From an uncultured Bacteroidales bacterium (GTDB taxonomy: Bacteria; Bacteroidota; Bacteroidia; Bacteroidales; P3), in NCBI GenBank assembly GCA_937884485.1, contig CALGCG010000007.1, positions 1-11,102 of the forward strand: 11,102 bases of DNA, given 5' to 3'. The translations under genes were made by a program, and so were the position numbers. The notes below the pieces were generated by a model. It did not search any database, was not told the origin of the DNA, and saw nothing but the letters and a program-made list of their open reading frames with translations. The stretch's first letter is position 1. Each line of letters starts with the position of its first letter. Of this stretch, positions 1 through 6,628 are shown piece by piece.

Positions 1-104
1 CGGACATCGCCGCAAAGCAGCTTCTGAGCCAGGGCATCACCCGCATCGATGGTCTGATCCTGACCCATTATGACAGGGATCATGCCGGCGGTGTTGCTGC
101 ATGA
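1..104 (+). pseudogene. Truncated ComEC-like metallo-beta-lactamase domain fragment
   Basis: The frame starting at base 3 is open from the window edge to a TGA at 102-104 and gives 33 residues. It contains LILTHYDRDHAGGVA, in which the HxDxDH metal-binding motif is encoded at 66-83 and followed by Gly-Gly. This is the metallo-beta-lactamase signature found in the C-terminal domain of ComEC/Rec2 DNA-uptake channel proteins, and the residues before it (an LLSQGITRIDG segment) also fit that domain. A real ComEC continues for well over 100 residues after this motif, but here the frame ends three residues after the GGV. The fragment is therefore broken on its 3' side. Its wording resembles ComEC of Clostridia more than that of Bacteroidetes, judged from memory only. 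Another MBL-fold hydrolase is possible. It probably does not belong to the phage. Confidence 0.6.
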
Positions 105-546
105 GGAAGATGAGGAGCAGAACTTCCTGCGCCGATTGATCACGGCATTGTCGAATGTGTTTAAAAGTAAGAACGAAACAAAAATTCTTGAATCAATGAA
201 GAAAACCTATGTGAACGTGTGCCGCATTCTCCAGTGCGAGCACCTCGAGAGCGAGGACGGACGCATCGTCGTGAGCGAGGAGCAGGTGCAGGTCATCGAG
301 GACCACATGGCCACCGATGGCGAGCAGCTTGCCTCTTTGCAGTCCACCGTCGCCAACCGCGACAAGGAGATTGCCGACTTGCGCTACCAACTCAAAGCGA
401 GAGAGCAGGAAATCGCGGGCCTCCAGAAGAAGCCCGCCGATAATTCTGCCCAAGTGATCGATAACGGCAAGGAGAGCAATGTGGCCGGAGACGACTACTT
501 CGCCGCGCTCGCCGATGCCACTGAATTGTTGAACAAATTGAATTGA
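70..546 (+). CDS. Scaffolding protein, likely C-terminal half of a head protease/scaffold fusion (5' truncated)
   Basis: The frame gives 158 residues and lies directly before the major capsid gene, the standard place for head protease and scaffold. From about residue 17 it is acidic and helical. A heptad-like coiled coil covers roughly residues 75-118 (LASLQSTVANRDKEIADLRYQ and onward), followed by a disordered linker and a conserved-looking C-terminal helix (DDYFAALADATELLNKLN). This matches the scaffold tail of ClpP/S49-type head proteases in Bacteroidales phages, but no protease domain is present. Codons 70 to about 101 overlap the ComEC-like fragment in another frame, so the first ten or so residues are probably not native and the true gene continued upstream. 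ATG 70 and ATG 82 are the first possible starts after an in-frame stop at 25-27. An internal ATG at 196 would give a scaffold-only product of 116 residues. The scaffold role is inferred from position and composition. Confidence 0.65.
   Translation: MTGIMPAVLLHEEDEEQNFLRRLITALSNVFKSKNETKILESMKKTYVNVCRILQCEHLESEDGRIVVSEEQVQVIEDHMATDGEQLASLQSTVANRDKEIADLRYQLKAREQEIAGLQKKPADNSAQVIDNGKESNVAGDDYFAALADATELLNKLN
196..198 (+). other. Possible internal start codon for a scaffold-only product
   Basis: This in-frame ATG (residue 43 of the 70-546 frame, reading MKKTYVNV) follows an A/T-rich stretch at about 158-195. That stretch stands out from its GC-rich surroundings and resembles the leaders used for translation initiation in Bacteroidetes. 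It sits at the boundary between the linker and the acidic helical region. By analogy with lambda C/Nu3, where the scaffold starts inside the protease gene, it could give a 116-residue scaffold. This is inference only. Confidence 0.3.
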
Positions 547-551
547 CGATT

Positions 552-1583
552 ATGGCAAACGTAACCCCTACCATCCTTCCTGCACCTACCGAGCAGGCGT
601 GGAAAGATGCCGCCAAGAAGTGGCACAAGACGCTGCTCATGATGCCTCACCTTGCCATGGGCGAGAGTGTGAAGTTCCTCACGGGCCTGCCCGGCTGCCG
701 CACGAACCAGCTTCTGGGCGGCTACAATGTGGATGCACAGTTCTACCCCTACGCCGCCAACAAGCGCGGTGACGCTTCGCTGGCCATCACCTATCAGGAA
801 CTTGAGATGTTCTTCGGTGCGATGAACATCGACTTCGTTCCCAACGACTATGTGCAGACCTTCCTCGGCGAGCATGGCAGCACGCTGGGCAATGGCATGT
901 CCCAGACGGAGTTCGCCAAGTTGCTGCTCGGTCAGCTCATGGCGGCAGCCGGTGAGAACCTGTCGCTCGCGCTGTTTGATGCCGAGCGCAATGCCAACGG
1001 CACCACCACCATGGAGCTGTTCAACGGCTTCAACACCATCACCGAGGCAAACATCACCTCGGGCAAGGTGAGCCGCGCGAAAAATAACCTCGTGGAGTTT
1101 GACGAGGACATCGACGCAGCCAATGTGGTTGACGCACTGAAGACCATAGAGTTCGGCCTCGACCAGCGTCTGCGTCGCCAGCAGCGCTTCATCTATTGCG
1201 ACCCCGCGTTGGTTGACCTCTATAACGAGGGCTATCAACTGACGCACACCACGCTGCCCTACAATAAGCAGTACAACCAGCCCATCGTGGAGGGCAGCAA
1301 CGGTCGCCTGACCTTCGCCCCCATGGACGGCCTTGCCGGCAGCACGCTGATGTACATCGCCCCGAAGATGAACATGGTGTACGGCTACGACTCGATGAGC
1401 GACCTGGAGCGCCTCGAGGTGCTGCGCCTGAATGTGGACACGCTGACGGCCGCCGCGAAGATGTTCTTCGGCGTGCAGTTCCGCACACTCGACTACCGCT
1501 TCCTGAAGGTGGTGAAGTTCAAGAACCCCATTGTGGCCACTGCCGGTGACATCCAGCTCGTGAGTGATCCTGTGACCCCCTAA
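552..1583 (+). CDS. Phage major capsid protein (HK97-like fold)
   Basis: This 343-residue protein forms the icosahedral shell. Length, composition and position (scaffold directly upstream, structural protein directly downstream) fit the HK97-fold capsid proteins of Bacteroidales siphovirus-like phages. The middle contains an A-domain-like stretch with regular secondary structure (RFIYCDPALVDLYN around residues 215-228) and a C-terminal segment typical of the domain end (MFFGVQFRTLDYRFLKVV). No protease cleavage site or decoration domain was recognised. The start is set at ATG 552, which gives MANVTPTILPAP. An in-frame TTG at 543 would add three residues but overlaps the upstream stop and is unlikely in this group. 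The leader just before the ATG is A/T-rich with no strong Shine-Dalgarno sequence. Identification rests on recognition and context; a structure prediction would settle the fold. Confidence 0.82.
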   Translation: MANVTPTILPAPTEQAWKDAAKKWHKTLLMMPHLAMGESVKFLTGLPGCRTNQLLGGYNVDAQFYPYAANKRGDASLAITYQELEMFFGAMNIDFVPNDYVQTFLGEHGSTLGNGMSQTEFAKLLLGQLMAAAGENLSLALFDAERNANGTTTMELFNGFNTITEANITSGKVSRAKNNLVEFDEDIDAANVVDALKTIEFGLDQRLRRQQRFIYCDPALVDLYNEGYQLTHTTLPYNKQYNQPIVEGSNGRLTFAPMDGLAGSTLMYIAPKMNMVYGYDSMSDLERLEVLRLNVDTLTAAAKMFFGVQFRTLDYRFLKVVKFKNPIVATAGDIQLVSDPVTP

Positions 1584-1602
1584 CCCTTAAAATTGAAGAA
1601 TT

Positions 1603-2187
1603 ATGGCAACAATGACCTGTCCAAATCTGCAGCAGTCTCTTGGCTGGTGTGAGGGGCGACCCCAGTACCCCGGCGTTCGCCGCAGGGTGTACTTCGTCAG
1701 CAAGAGTTTGATTGTGAATTATCCCACCTTGCCGCGTGACACTTTCGGTCGCCCGACGAGCGCCTCTCTGGTAGGCGACTTCAGGCTGGCTGCCGACGCG
1801 CACTGGCAGTATCTTGACATCAACATCGACAAGAGCACGGTGACCAGTGAGCCTCAAGGCGAGGCACCGAGCCAGACCCAGTTGAACAAAGCCACCTTTG
1901 TGCATAACGGTGTCACCGAGGAAGCGACGGCAGCCGCCGGGCTCCTGAACAACAGTGACACGGTGTATGTGTACGAAGACATGGCCGGCAACTTCCGCGT
2001 GCTCGGCAACGAGCGTTGGGCCACCAAGACCACGGTCAACCAGGACCAGGGCCAAGGCACCAACCCCGCGAGCACGACCATCAACGTGGAAGTCACCGAT
2101 GAGATTGCCGCCCCGTTCTATGTCGGTATGCTCGACACCGAGGACGGTGAAATCTACTGTGACGGAAGGACGCCGAGTGGTGACTGA
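1603..2187 (+). CDS. Putative head/tail structural protein (decoration or tail-tube-like)
   Basis: This 194-residue protein begins MATMTCPNLQQSLGWC and is rich in beta-prone segments. It belongs to a family I recall as recurring next to the capsid gene in Bacteroidales prophages. Recognisable stretches are PQYPGVRRRVYFVSKS (about residues 20-35), QGEAPSQTQLNKATFVHNG (about 85-103) and a segment VYVYEDMAGNFRVLGN (about 121-136). The last resembles phage tail-tube or head-decoration proteins, in which a value is compared with the next subunit. No enzymatic motif is present. It starts 19 bases after the capsid stop, behind an A-rich leader (cccttaaaattgaagaatt), so it is co-transcribed and probably made in large amounts. 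The exact virion role (decoration, connector or tail tube) cannot be read from sequence. The C-terminus ends in a charged tail (DGRTPSGD). Confidence 0.55.
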   Translation: MATMTCPNLQQSLGWCEGRPQYPGVRRRVYFVSKSLIVNYPTLPRDTFGRPTSASLVGDFRLAADAHWQYLDINIDKSTVTSEPQGEAPSQTQLNKATFVHNGVTEEATAAAGLLNNSDTVYVYEDMAGNFRVLGNERWATKTTVNQDQGQGTNPASTTINVEVTDEIAAPFYVGMLDTEDGEIYCDGRTPSGD

Positions 2188-2200
2188 ACCCACATCGGAG

Positions 2201-2827
2201 ATGGAGAGTTTTTGGAGCGACCTCTTGAGTGACGTGTCGCCGGCCTCGGGACTTGACATCTCCGATGTTCCTGTTTATGAGCCGCAGAAAGATTTGTTTG
2301 CCGAGCAGCATCGCAAGGCGTGGGACAAATCGGTGGAGGCTCGCTGCGACTTTGAGCGGAAGGTGCGCTTGACGCGCCGCAGCGGTGTGTTCTTCATCTC
2401 GCTATGGCAAAAGTCGGTTTATGGCCGCACGCTCACCGACATCAAGGGTGATGACGCAATGATTGGCTACTTTGCCGACAATATGGCCCGGCTCATTGCC
2501 GATGTGCTAGGCGGCTACCTTGCCGGAGGCGGCTGGGCGTTGGTCACCACGCCGAAGCGTCGGCACAAGCAGCACAACTTTGCCTCGCTGATTTGTGAGC
2601 AAATGGCTAAATCGCTGAATATTCCTTTCTATGAGGACGTGGCGTTATGCCACAGTCGCCAGCGAGTGAACGCGGTGTTCACGCTCAATGTCCTGCCGCC
2701 GGAGCGCAATCTTATCGTGTTCGATGACTTTGTGACCACCGGGCAGACGCTGCTGGCGATGAAGAAACTGTTTGTTCCATTGAATAAAAATCTGGTGTTT
2801 TTCGCCGGAATAAACAACAAATTATGA
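2201..2827 (+). CDS. ComF-like phosphoribosyltransferase
   Basis: This 208-residue protein carries a type I phosphoribosyltransferase PRPP loop, LIVFDDFVTTGQTL, with the paired acids at D175-D176 and the TTGQT phosphate loop at 179-183. Upstream lie PKRRHKQHNFA (residues 118-128) and a CHSRQRVNAVF segment (150-160). Together these follow the order seen in ComF-family proteins: a basic RGxNQ-like element, then an arginine-rich R-x-R-x-N element, then the PRPP loop. The N-terminal zinc-ribbon of classical ComF is absent, replaced by about 60 residues with no Cys pairs. The expected chemistry is transfer to or from PRPP (a base or nucleotide substrate), but the substrate is unknown. ATG 2201 was chosen as the start. 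GTG 2177 and 2180 are open and would overlap the upstream stop. Its TGA overlaps the next ATG (ATGA), so translation is coupled to the following gene. Enzyme class is well supported; biological role is not. Confidence 0.75.
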   Translation: MESFWSDLLSDVSPASGLDISDVPVYEPQKDLFAEQHRKAWDKSVEARCDFERKVRLTRRSGVFFISLWQKSVYGRTLTDIKGDDAMIGYFADNMARLIADVLGGYLAGGGWALVTTPKRRHKQHNFASLICEQMAKSLNIPFYEDVALCHSRQRVNAVFTLNVLPPERNLIVFDDFVTTGQTLLAMKKLFVPLNKNLVFFAGINNKL

Positions 2828-3558
2828 AAATTGACGAGAAATTCACGCGTCGCATACAGGACTGGCTGGAGAGTCCTGCGGAGAGTCGCAACCTCGAGGA
2901 GGGTGCGATGCTGCTGTTGCAGTTGACCGGCAACAAGATCCAGTATCGAAACATCATGAGCTGCCCGAATCGCTGGGCGCGCCATATAGAATATGAACTG
3001 CAAAAACGTCTGAAAATGCGCTTGCAGCAGGTGACTCACGAGCAGGTGGAGGCGATGGCCGTGAAGGTGGAGAAGATTGCCAACGACCATTTGAGCCTTC
3101 AGGACACGAATCCGGCGAGCGAGTTCAAGGCGGGCAAGCGTGGCGACCATGACCGTCTGCCCGACGAGATTCAAGCCCTCTATGTCGAGAACCTCGGTAT
3201 CGTGCAGCGTATGCGTGCCTTGCATGCCGAACTTCGCGTGCTGACGAACCGTCCCGGCACCTGTCCTGACAGCGACCGTTATCCGTTCCTGAAGGAGTTG
3301 ATTGAGCTGGACACCCATCTGCATGAGAATTGGGCGAAGTATGACGGCTTTGACGTGGCGACCGGTGAGGTGGTCGCGCGTGACGATGCCCGCGCTGCGA
3401 GCAAGAAAGCCGTGTCGCTGATCAACTTGCAGAAAGGCCGCTATCGCGCCAATCCCACCGATGAGTTGAAGAAGAAACTTGCTGAAGCCTACGCTTTGGT
3501 AGTGAATCCTACCGAGAAAATGACCGCAGAACTCAAAGAATTGGGCATCATTGAATGA
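2824..3558 (+). CDS. Conserved-looking helical phage protein of unknown function
   Basis: This 244-residue protein has a predicted helical, charged composition. Features visible are a CPNRWARHIEYELQKRLK segment (from C47), a KRGDHDRLPDEIQ motif (from K105), a DRYPFLKELIELD helix (about residues 155-167), an acidic-aromatic WAKYDGF segment and a basic C-terminal region. The combination of the KRxDHDxLP element and the later DRYxxLKxL element resembles a protein family I remember from Bacteroidales phages and mobile elements without a known function. There is no signal peptide, membrane segment or nucleotide-binding loop. It is coupled to its neighbours on both sides by ATGA overlaps (2824-2827 and 3555-3558), which suggests it works with the phosphoribosyltransferase and the PLD-like protein, possibly as a partner or adaptor. 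That role is inference. Confidence 0.6.
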   Translation: MKIDEKFTRRIQDWLESPAESRNLEEGAMLLLQLTGNKIQYRNIMSCPNRWARHIEYELQKRLKMRLQQVTHEQVEAMAVKVEKIANDHLSLQDTNPASEFKAGKRGDHDRLPDEIQALYVENLGIVQRMRALHAELRVLTNRPGTCPDSDRYPFLKELIELDTHLHENWAKYDGFDVATGEVVARDDARAASKKAVSLINLQKGRYRANPTDELKKKLAEAYALVVNPTEKMTAELKELGIIE

Positions 3559-4076
3559 AGCGAGACACCAATATTGACAACTGGTTGAAGCCGCTGGCTT
3601 CGTGCCCCAATCAGGCATATTTGACAAATGCCCTGCAGGTGGCGGACGTGCTCGACTGGATCCTTGACCAGTTGGGCGTGTCCACAGTCTGGCAAACTTC
3701 ATTCTCTATCAGCGAGGAGTTTCTGCGCCGTCTGTATTTCATTGAAAAATCACAGCGGGTAAAAGAGTTCAACCTCGTGCTCGACCACAAGGCGACCAAC
3801 AAGACGCTGAAACTTTGGGCGTTTATCGACCAAGTGATTGAGCGAACATACCTTGCCGACAATCACAGCAAAATTCTGCTGGTGCAATCACTTTCAGGTG
3901 ATTGCGTGTCGGTGGTCACTTCTCAAAACCTCACTCGTGGAAATCGTGCTGAAAGTGCCTTTATATCGACGGATAAGGCCATTTTTACAATACTGAAAAA
4001 GCAAGTTGACGATTTGATAACTAACCATTCAGTCCCTCTCAATGACTTATTCCGACAAAGAATTACAGCAGATTGA
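3555..4076 (+). CDS. Small PLD-like (phospholipase D superfamily) protein
   Basis: This 173-residue protein has one PLD-type catalytic pattern: H104-S-K106 (the HxK element), followed after about 16 residues by TSQN (122-125) and then E133. This matches the H-x-K, S-x-N and trailing acid of the PLD superfamily, which includes phosphodiesterases and nucleases such as Nuc and BfiI. The acid usually found five residues after the Lys is Gln (Q111), so the motif is degenerate in one position. With a single HKD motif it would need to dimerise to form an active site. There is no signal peptide or membrane segment, so it probably acts in the cytoplasm. GC content is low: 49 of 120 bases at 3901-4020 are G or C, against 33 of 60 at 5941-6000 and 42 of 60 at 9841-9900. 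It overlaps the previous gene by 4 bases and the next by 35. Superfamily assignment is moderately sure; substrate is unknown. Confidence 0.55.
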   Translation: MKRDTNIDNWLKPLASCPNQAYLTNALQVADVLDWILDQLGVSTVWQTSFSISEEFLRRLYFIEKSQRVKEFNLVLDHKATNKTLKLWAFIDQVIERTYLADNHSKILLVQSLSGDCVSVVTSQNLTRGNRAESAFISTDKAIFTILKKQVDDLITNHSVPLNDLFRQRITAD

Positions 4077-4317
4077 GCAGATGGCGTCGCTATATCTACC
4101 CATCTCGGACATCGCCCTTATCCTCGGTATCAATGCCGAGGTGTTGCGGCGTGACATCAAAATAAAGGAAAGTCCGGCGGCGAATGCCTATCTGAAAGGT
4201 AAGGTGTCGTCGAAAATTGCTTTGCGTAAGCAGGAAATGATGCTTGCAAAGGTTGGTTCTCCACTCGCACTTGATAACGTGCGTCGGGCTCTGATGGACA
4301 TGGAAGACGATGAATAA
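4042..4317 (+). CDS. Small HTH protein, possible terminase-associated DNA-binding protein
   Basis: This 91-residue protein has a helix-turn-helix at about residues 17-37 (LYLPISDIALILGINAEVLRR) and a C-terminal half (KQEMMLAKVGSPLALDNVRRAL) resembling the oligomerisation region of terminase small subunits. The position just before the terminase genes supports DNA recognition during packaging initiation. ATG 4042 was chosen because the residues it adds (TYSDKELQQIEQM) form the first helix of the HTH unit. This gives a 35-base overlap with the PLD-like gene. ATG 4081, lying after the upstream stop, would give a shorter protein missing that helix. The following gene begins four bases after its TAA. 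Whether this protein or the 211-residue one downstream is the true terminase small subunit is not settled by sequence alone. Confidence 0.6.
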   Translation: MTYSDKELQQIEQMASLYLPISDIALILGINAEVLRRDIKIKESPAANAYLKGKVSSKIALRKQEMMLAKVGSPLALDNVRRALMDMEDDE

Positions 4318-4320
4318 GCG

Positions 4321-4956
4321 ATGGGACTGCCGAAGATTATAGACGTGTGCCGTGTGGACTTGTTCACGGGCGAGGGTGAGTTGCAACAGAAATATGATGC
4401 TGTGACTATTGCCCGCTTGTTGCGTGTGCGCGACGAATATCAGTGGGTGCTCGCTAATCCCGACTTGGCCGACCGCCAGTTTGTGGAGGAGTTCACAGGG
4501 AGGACTGGTTTGAGTGACAGCGCGATTTATGCAGATTTGGCGGTGATCAAACAACTGTTGCCGGCGTTGCAGAGCAGCAGTCGTGACTTCCACCGGTGGA
4601 AAGCGAACCAGATGCTGCTCGAGACCTACCAGATGGCGAAGAAGCGCAAGGACACGAAGACGATGGAGCGTGCGGCGAGCTCGTATGCGAAATACAACCG
4701 CGTTGACGTGGAGGATGAGCAGCAGATGCCGTTTGAGTTGATAGTTGTTCAGCCGTTCACCGCTACGGCCGACCCGAGCGTGCTGGGCATACGCCCGCTG
4801 CCGAACATCGACCAGCGCATTAAGGACATGATTGCGAAGTACCGGCGTGAGAGCCTGGACATCGAGGATGTGGAGGCAGAGGAAGCCGACCTCGAGGAAA
4901 ACGAGTTGTGGAACGCGGAGAGCAATGAAACCGACGAATCCGATATACTTCAATAA
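4321..4956 (+). CDS. Putative terminase small subunit
   Basis: This 211-residue protein has a helix-turn-helix-like segment at about residues 57-82 (FTGRTGLSDSAIYADLAVI and following), a helical middle (QMLLETYQMAKKRKDTKTMERA) that could mediate ring assembly, and a strongly acidic C-terminal tail (IEDVEAEEADLEENE). In tailed phages the terminase small subunit binds packaging-initiation DNA and activates the large subunit. The gene ends 32 bases inside the large-subunit gene, the usual coupled arrangement. The acidic tail could contact the large-subunit ATPase. Start at ATG 4321 leaves a three-base spacer after the upstream stop. Assignment is by position, size and HTH, not by a recognised family. 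Confidence 0.65.
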   Translation: MGLPKIIDVCRVDLFTGEGELQQKYDAVTIARLLRVRDEYQWVLANPDLADRQFVEEFTGRTGLSDSAIYADLAVIKQLLPALQSSSRDFHRWKANQMLLETYQMAKKRKDTKTMERAASSYAKYNRVDVEDEQQMPFELIVVQPFTATADPSVLGIRPLPNIDQRIKDMIAKYRRESLDIEDVEAEEADLEENELWNAESNETDESDILQ

Positions 4957-6553
4957 ACCGCAGCGTCTGACTCAACTGATAGGCGCGAACACAACGGTTA
5001 TCGTGGCCGGTCGCCGCACGGGCAAAACCGACTCGATAGCCGCCCCGTTTGTGCTGCGCAATATGCAACGCATGCCGGGGAGCACAGGTGCCGTTGTGGT
5101 TCCGACCTTCCGCCACGGCTTGACGAACACGCTGCCGGGCTTGCTGACGGCGTGGAAGCGCTGGGGCTACGTCGAGGGGGTGCACTATGTGGTGGGGAAG
5201 CGTCCGCCCAAGAGTTTCGCCGCGCCGATTATCGAGCCGAAGTTCTACGAGCACGTCATCAGCCTGTATAACGGCAGTGTGGCGATCATCCTGAGCCAGG
5301 ACCGCCCCGGCTCGGCGAACTCGCTGACGCTGAGTTGGGTGCTGGTTGACGAGGCGAAATTCATTGACTACGCGAAGCTGAAAGATGAGGTATTCCCGGC
5401 GAATGGCGGTATCAAGAGCCACTTCGGCATGCACTCGTTCAACCACAGTGTGATGATCTTGAGCGATATGCCCCAGACCACTAAAGGCTCGTGGTTCCTG
5501 CACTATCGCGAGCAGATGGACGAGGAATTGATAGAGACCATCAAGGCGACTGTGTGGCAAATATGGTCGACGAAAGAGCGGATCCGCAAGTTGAAAGCCG
5601 AGGGTAAGCCGGTGCCGGAGTACCTGCGCGGCTACCTGCGCCGGATGGACCGCGACCTGAACCGGATGCGCTCGGTGGCGGTGTACTACAAAGAATACAG
5701 CAGCATCGAGAACCTGCAGTTGCTGGGTGAGAACTACATCAAGCAGATGAAGCGCGACCTGACGCCGCTGACCTTCCAGACGAGCATACTGTGCCAGCGT
5801 ATAGGCATCGCCAAAGATGGCTTCTATTCGTCGATGCGTGAGAAGCACAAGTATAACGACAGCAACTTCGAGTATCTTGATTCTCTGGGCTATGACTTCG
5901 ACCCGACGGCCATCGACAGCCGTGCCGACAAGGATGTGGACCCGGACTCGCCGTTGTGCATCGGGATGGACTACAACGCTAACATCAACTGGATTGTGTG
6001 CGGTCAGCCCCGTGGCAAACATCTGCTGGTGCTGAAGTCGTTTTTCGTGAAGTTTGACCGCAAGATTCCGGAGCTGGTTGACGACTTCTGCCGCTACTAC
6101 CAGTTTCACCGCAACAAGACTGTGGTCTATTACTGGGACGCGACGGCGAAGGGCAGCAACTACGCGGTGAACGAGCAGGACTTCCGCTGGGTGGTGTGCC
6201 ATGAGTTTGAGCGACACGGCTGGGCGGTTGTGGACGTGTATCTGGGCAACCCGATGCGCCACGATGAGAAATACCTGCTCATCAACCAGGGCTTCGCGGG
6301 CAAGCAGCGGCTGATGCCGATGTTCAACCGCCAGAACAATGATGACCTGATCCTGGCCATCCAGACGGCGGGCGTGGAGCGTGGCCGGAACGGCTTCAGG
6401 AAAAACAAGAGCGGCGAGAAGCTCGCTGAGGACGAGGAGAACCTGCTGGAGCACCGCACTGACGGCACGGACGCGTTCGACACGCTCTATATCGGTTGCG
6501 AGAAGATGCCGCAGTCGTGCAGCAGCGGTTTCTCGATTATCGGCATCGGCTGA
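4925..6553 (+). CDS. terL: Terminase large subunit (ATPase plus RuvC-like nuclease)
   Basis: This 542-residue protein is the DNA-packaging motor. The N-terminal ATPase has a Walker A at 29-35 (GRRTGKT) and a Walker B ending in the D142-E143 pair (VLVDEAKFID). The C-terminal nuclease fits the RuvC-like fold of terminases. Its candidate metal ligands are D349 (in CIGMDYNANI), D405 (in YYWDATAKGS), and D516 or D519 (in DGTDAFDTLY). Length is normal for the family. ATG 4925 was chosen because it places Walker A about 30 residues from the N-terminus, as in other large terminases. An upstream open stretch back to 4832 lies inside the small-subunit gene and reads as an arginine-rich shadow. The gene overlaps the small subunit by 32 bases and is followed by a terminator, so it closes the first transcription unit. 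Confidence 0.93.
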   Translation: MKPTNPIYFNKPQRLTQLIGANTTVIVAGRRTGKTDSIAAPFVLRNMQRMPGSTGAVVVPTFRHGLTNTLPGLLTAWKRWGYVEGVHYVVGKRPPKSFAAPIIEPKFYEHVISLYNGSVAIILSQDRPGSANSLTLSWVLVDEAKFIDYAKLKDEVFPANGGIKSHFGMHSFNHSVMILSDMPQTTKGSWFLHYREQMDEELIETIKATVWQIWSTKERIRKLKAEGKPVPEYLRGYLRRMDRDLNRMRSVAVYYKEYSSIENLQLLGENYIKQMKRDLTPLTFQTSILCQRIGIAKDGFYSSMREKHKYNDSNFEYLDSLGYDFDPTAIDSRADKDVDPDSPLCIGMDYNANINWIVCGQPRGKHLLVLKSFFVKFDRKIPELVDDFCRYYQFHRNKTVVYYWDATAKGSNYAVNEQDFRWVVCHEFERHGWAVVDVYLGNPMRHDEKYLLINQGFAGKQRLMPMFNRQNNDDLILAIQTAGVERGRNGFRKNKSGEKLAEDEENLLEHRTDGTDAFDTLYIGCEKMPQSCSSGFSIIGIG

Positions 6554-6584
6554 GGTGCAAGAGATATAATTGTCGGTTATTTTT

Positions 6585-6628
6585 GGCGGCTGTGCCCGGG
6601 TGTGCCCCTGCGCAGCCGCTTGTCTTTT
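6585..6628 (+). terminator. Rho-independent terminator after the terminase large subunit
   Basis: Bases 6586-6595 (gcggctgtgc) pair with 6610-6619 (gcgcagccgc) in a 10-bp GC-rich stem with a single G-U pair. A smaller GGG/CCC hairpin (6598-6600 with 6605-6607) can form inside the loop. A T-rich run (ttgtctttt, 6620-6628) follows. It lies 31 bases after the terL stop codon, in the only intergenic gap of the window. The T-run is interrupted by G and C, so termination may be partial. It overlaps the -33 element of the downstream promoter. Confidence 0.75.

Noticed and set aside
526..536. Small palindrome TTGTT-G-AACAA before the capsid gene
   Set aside because: It is only five base pairs per arm and lies in coding sequence, so it is expected by chance.
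4832..4924. Upstream extension of the terminase large subunit
   Set aside because: It lies inside the small-subunit gene and its residues are an arginine-rich shadow. ATG 4925 gives the usual spacing to Walker A.
6578..6585. Second TAnnTTTG match (TATTTTTG) just before the terminator
   Set aside because: No TTTG or TTG element is found 19-21 bases upstream, and the T-run that makes the match is part of the A/T-rich post-terL spacer.
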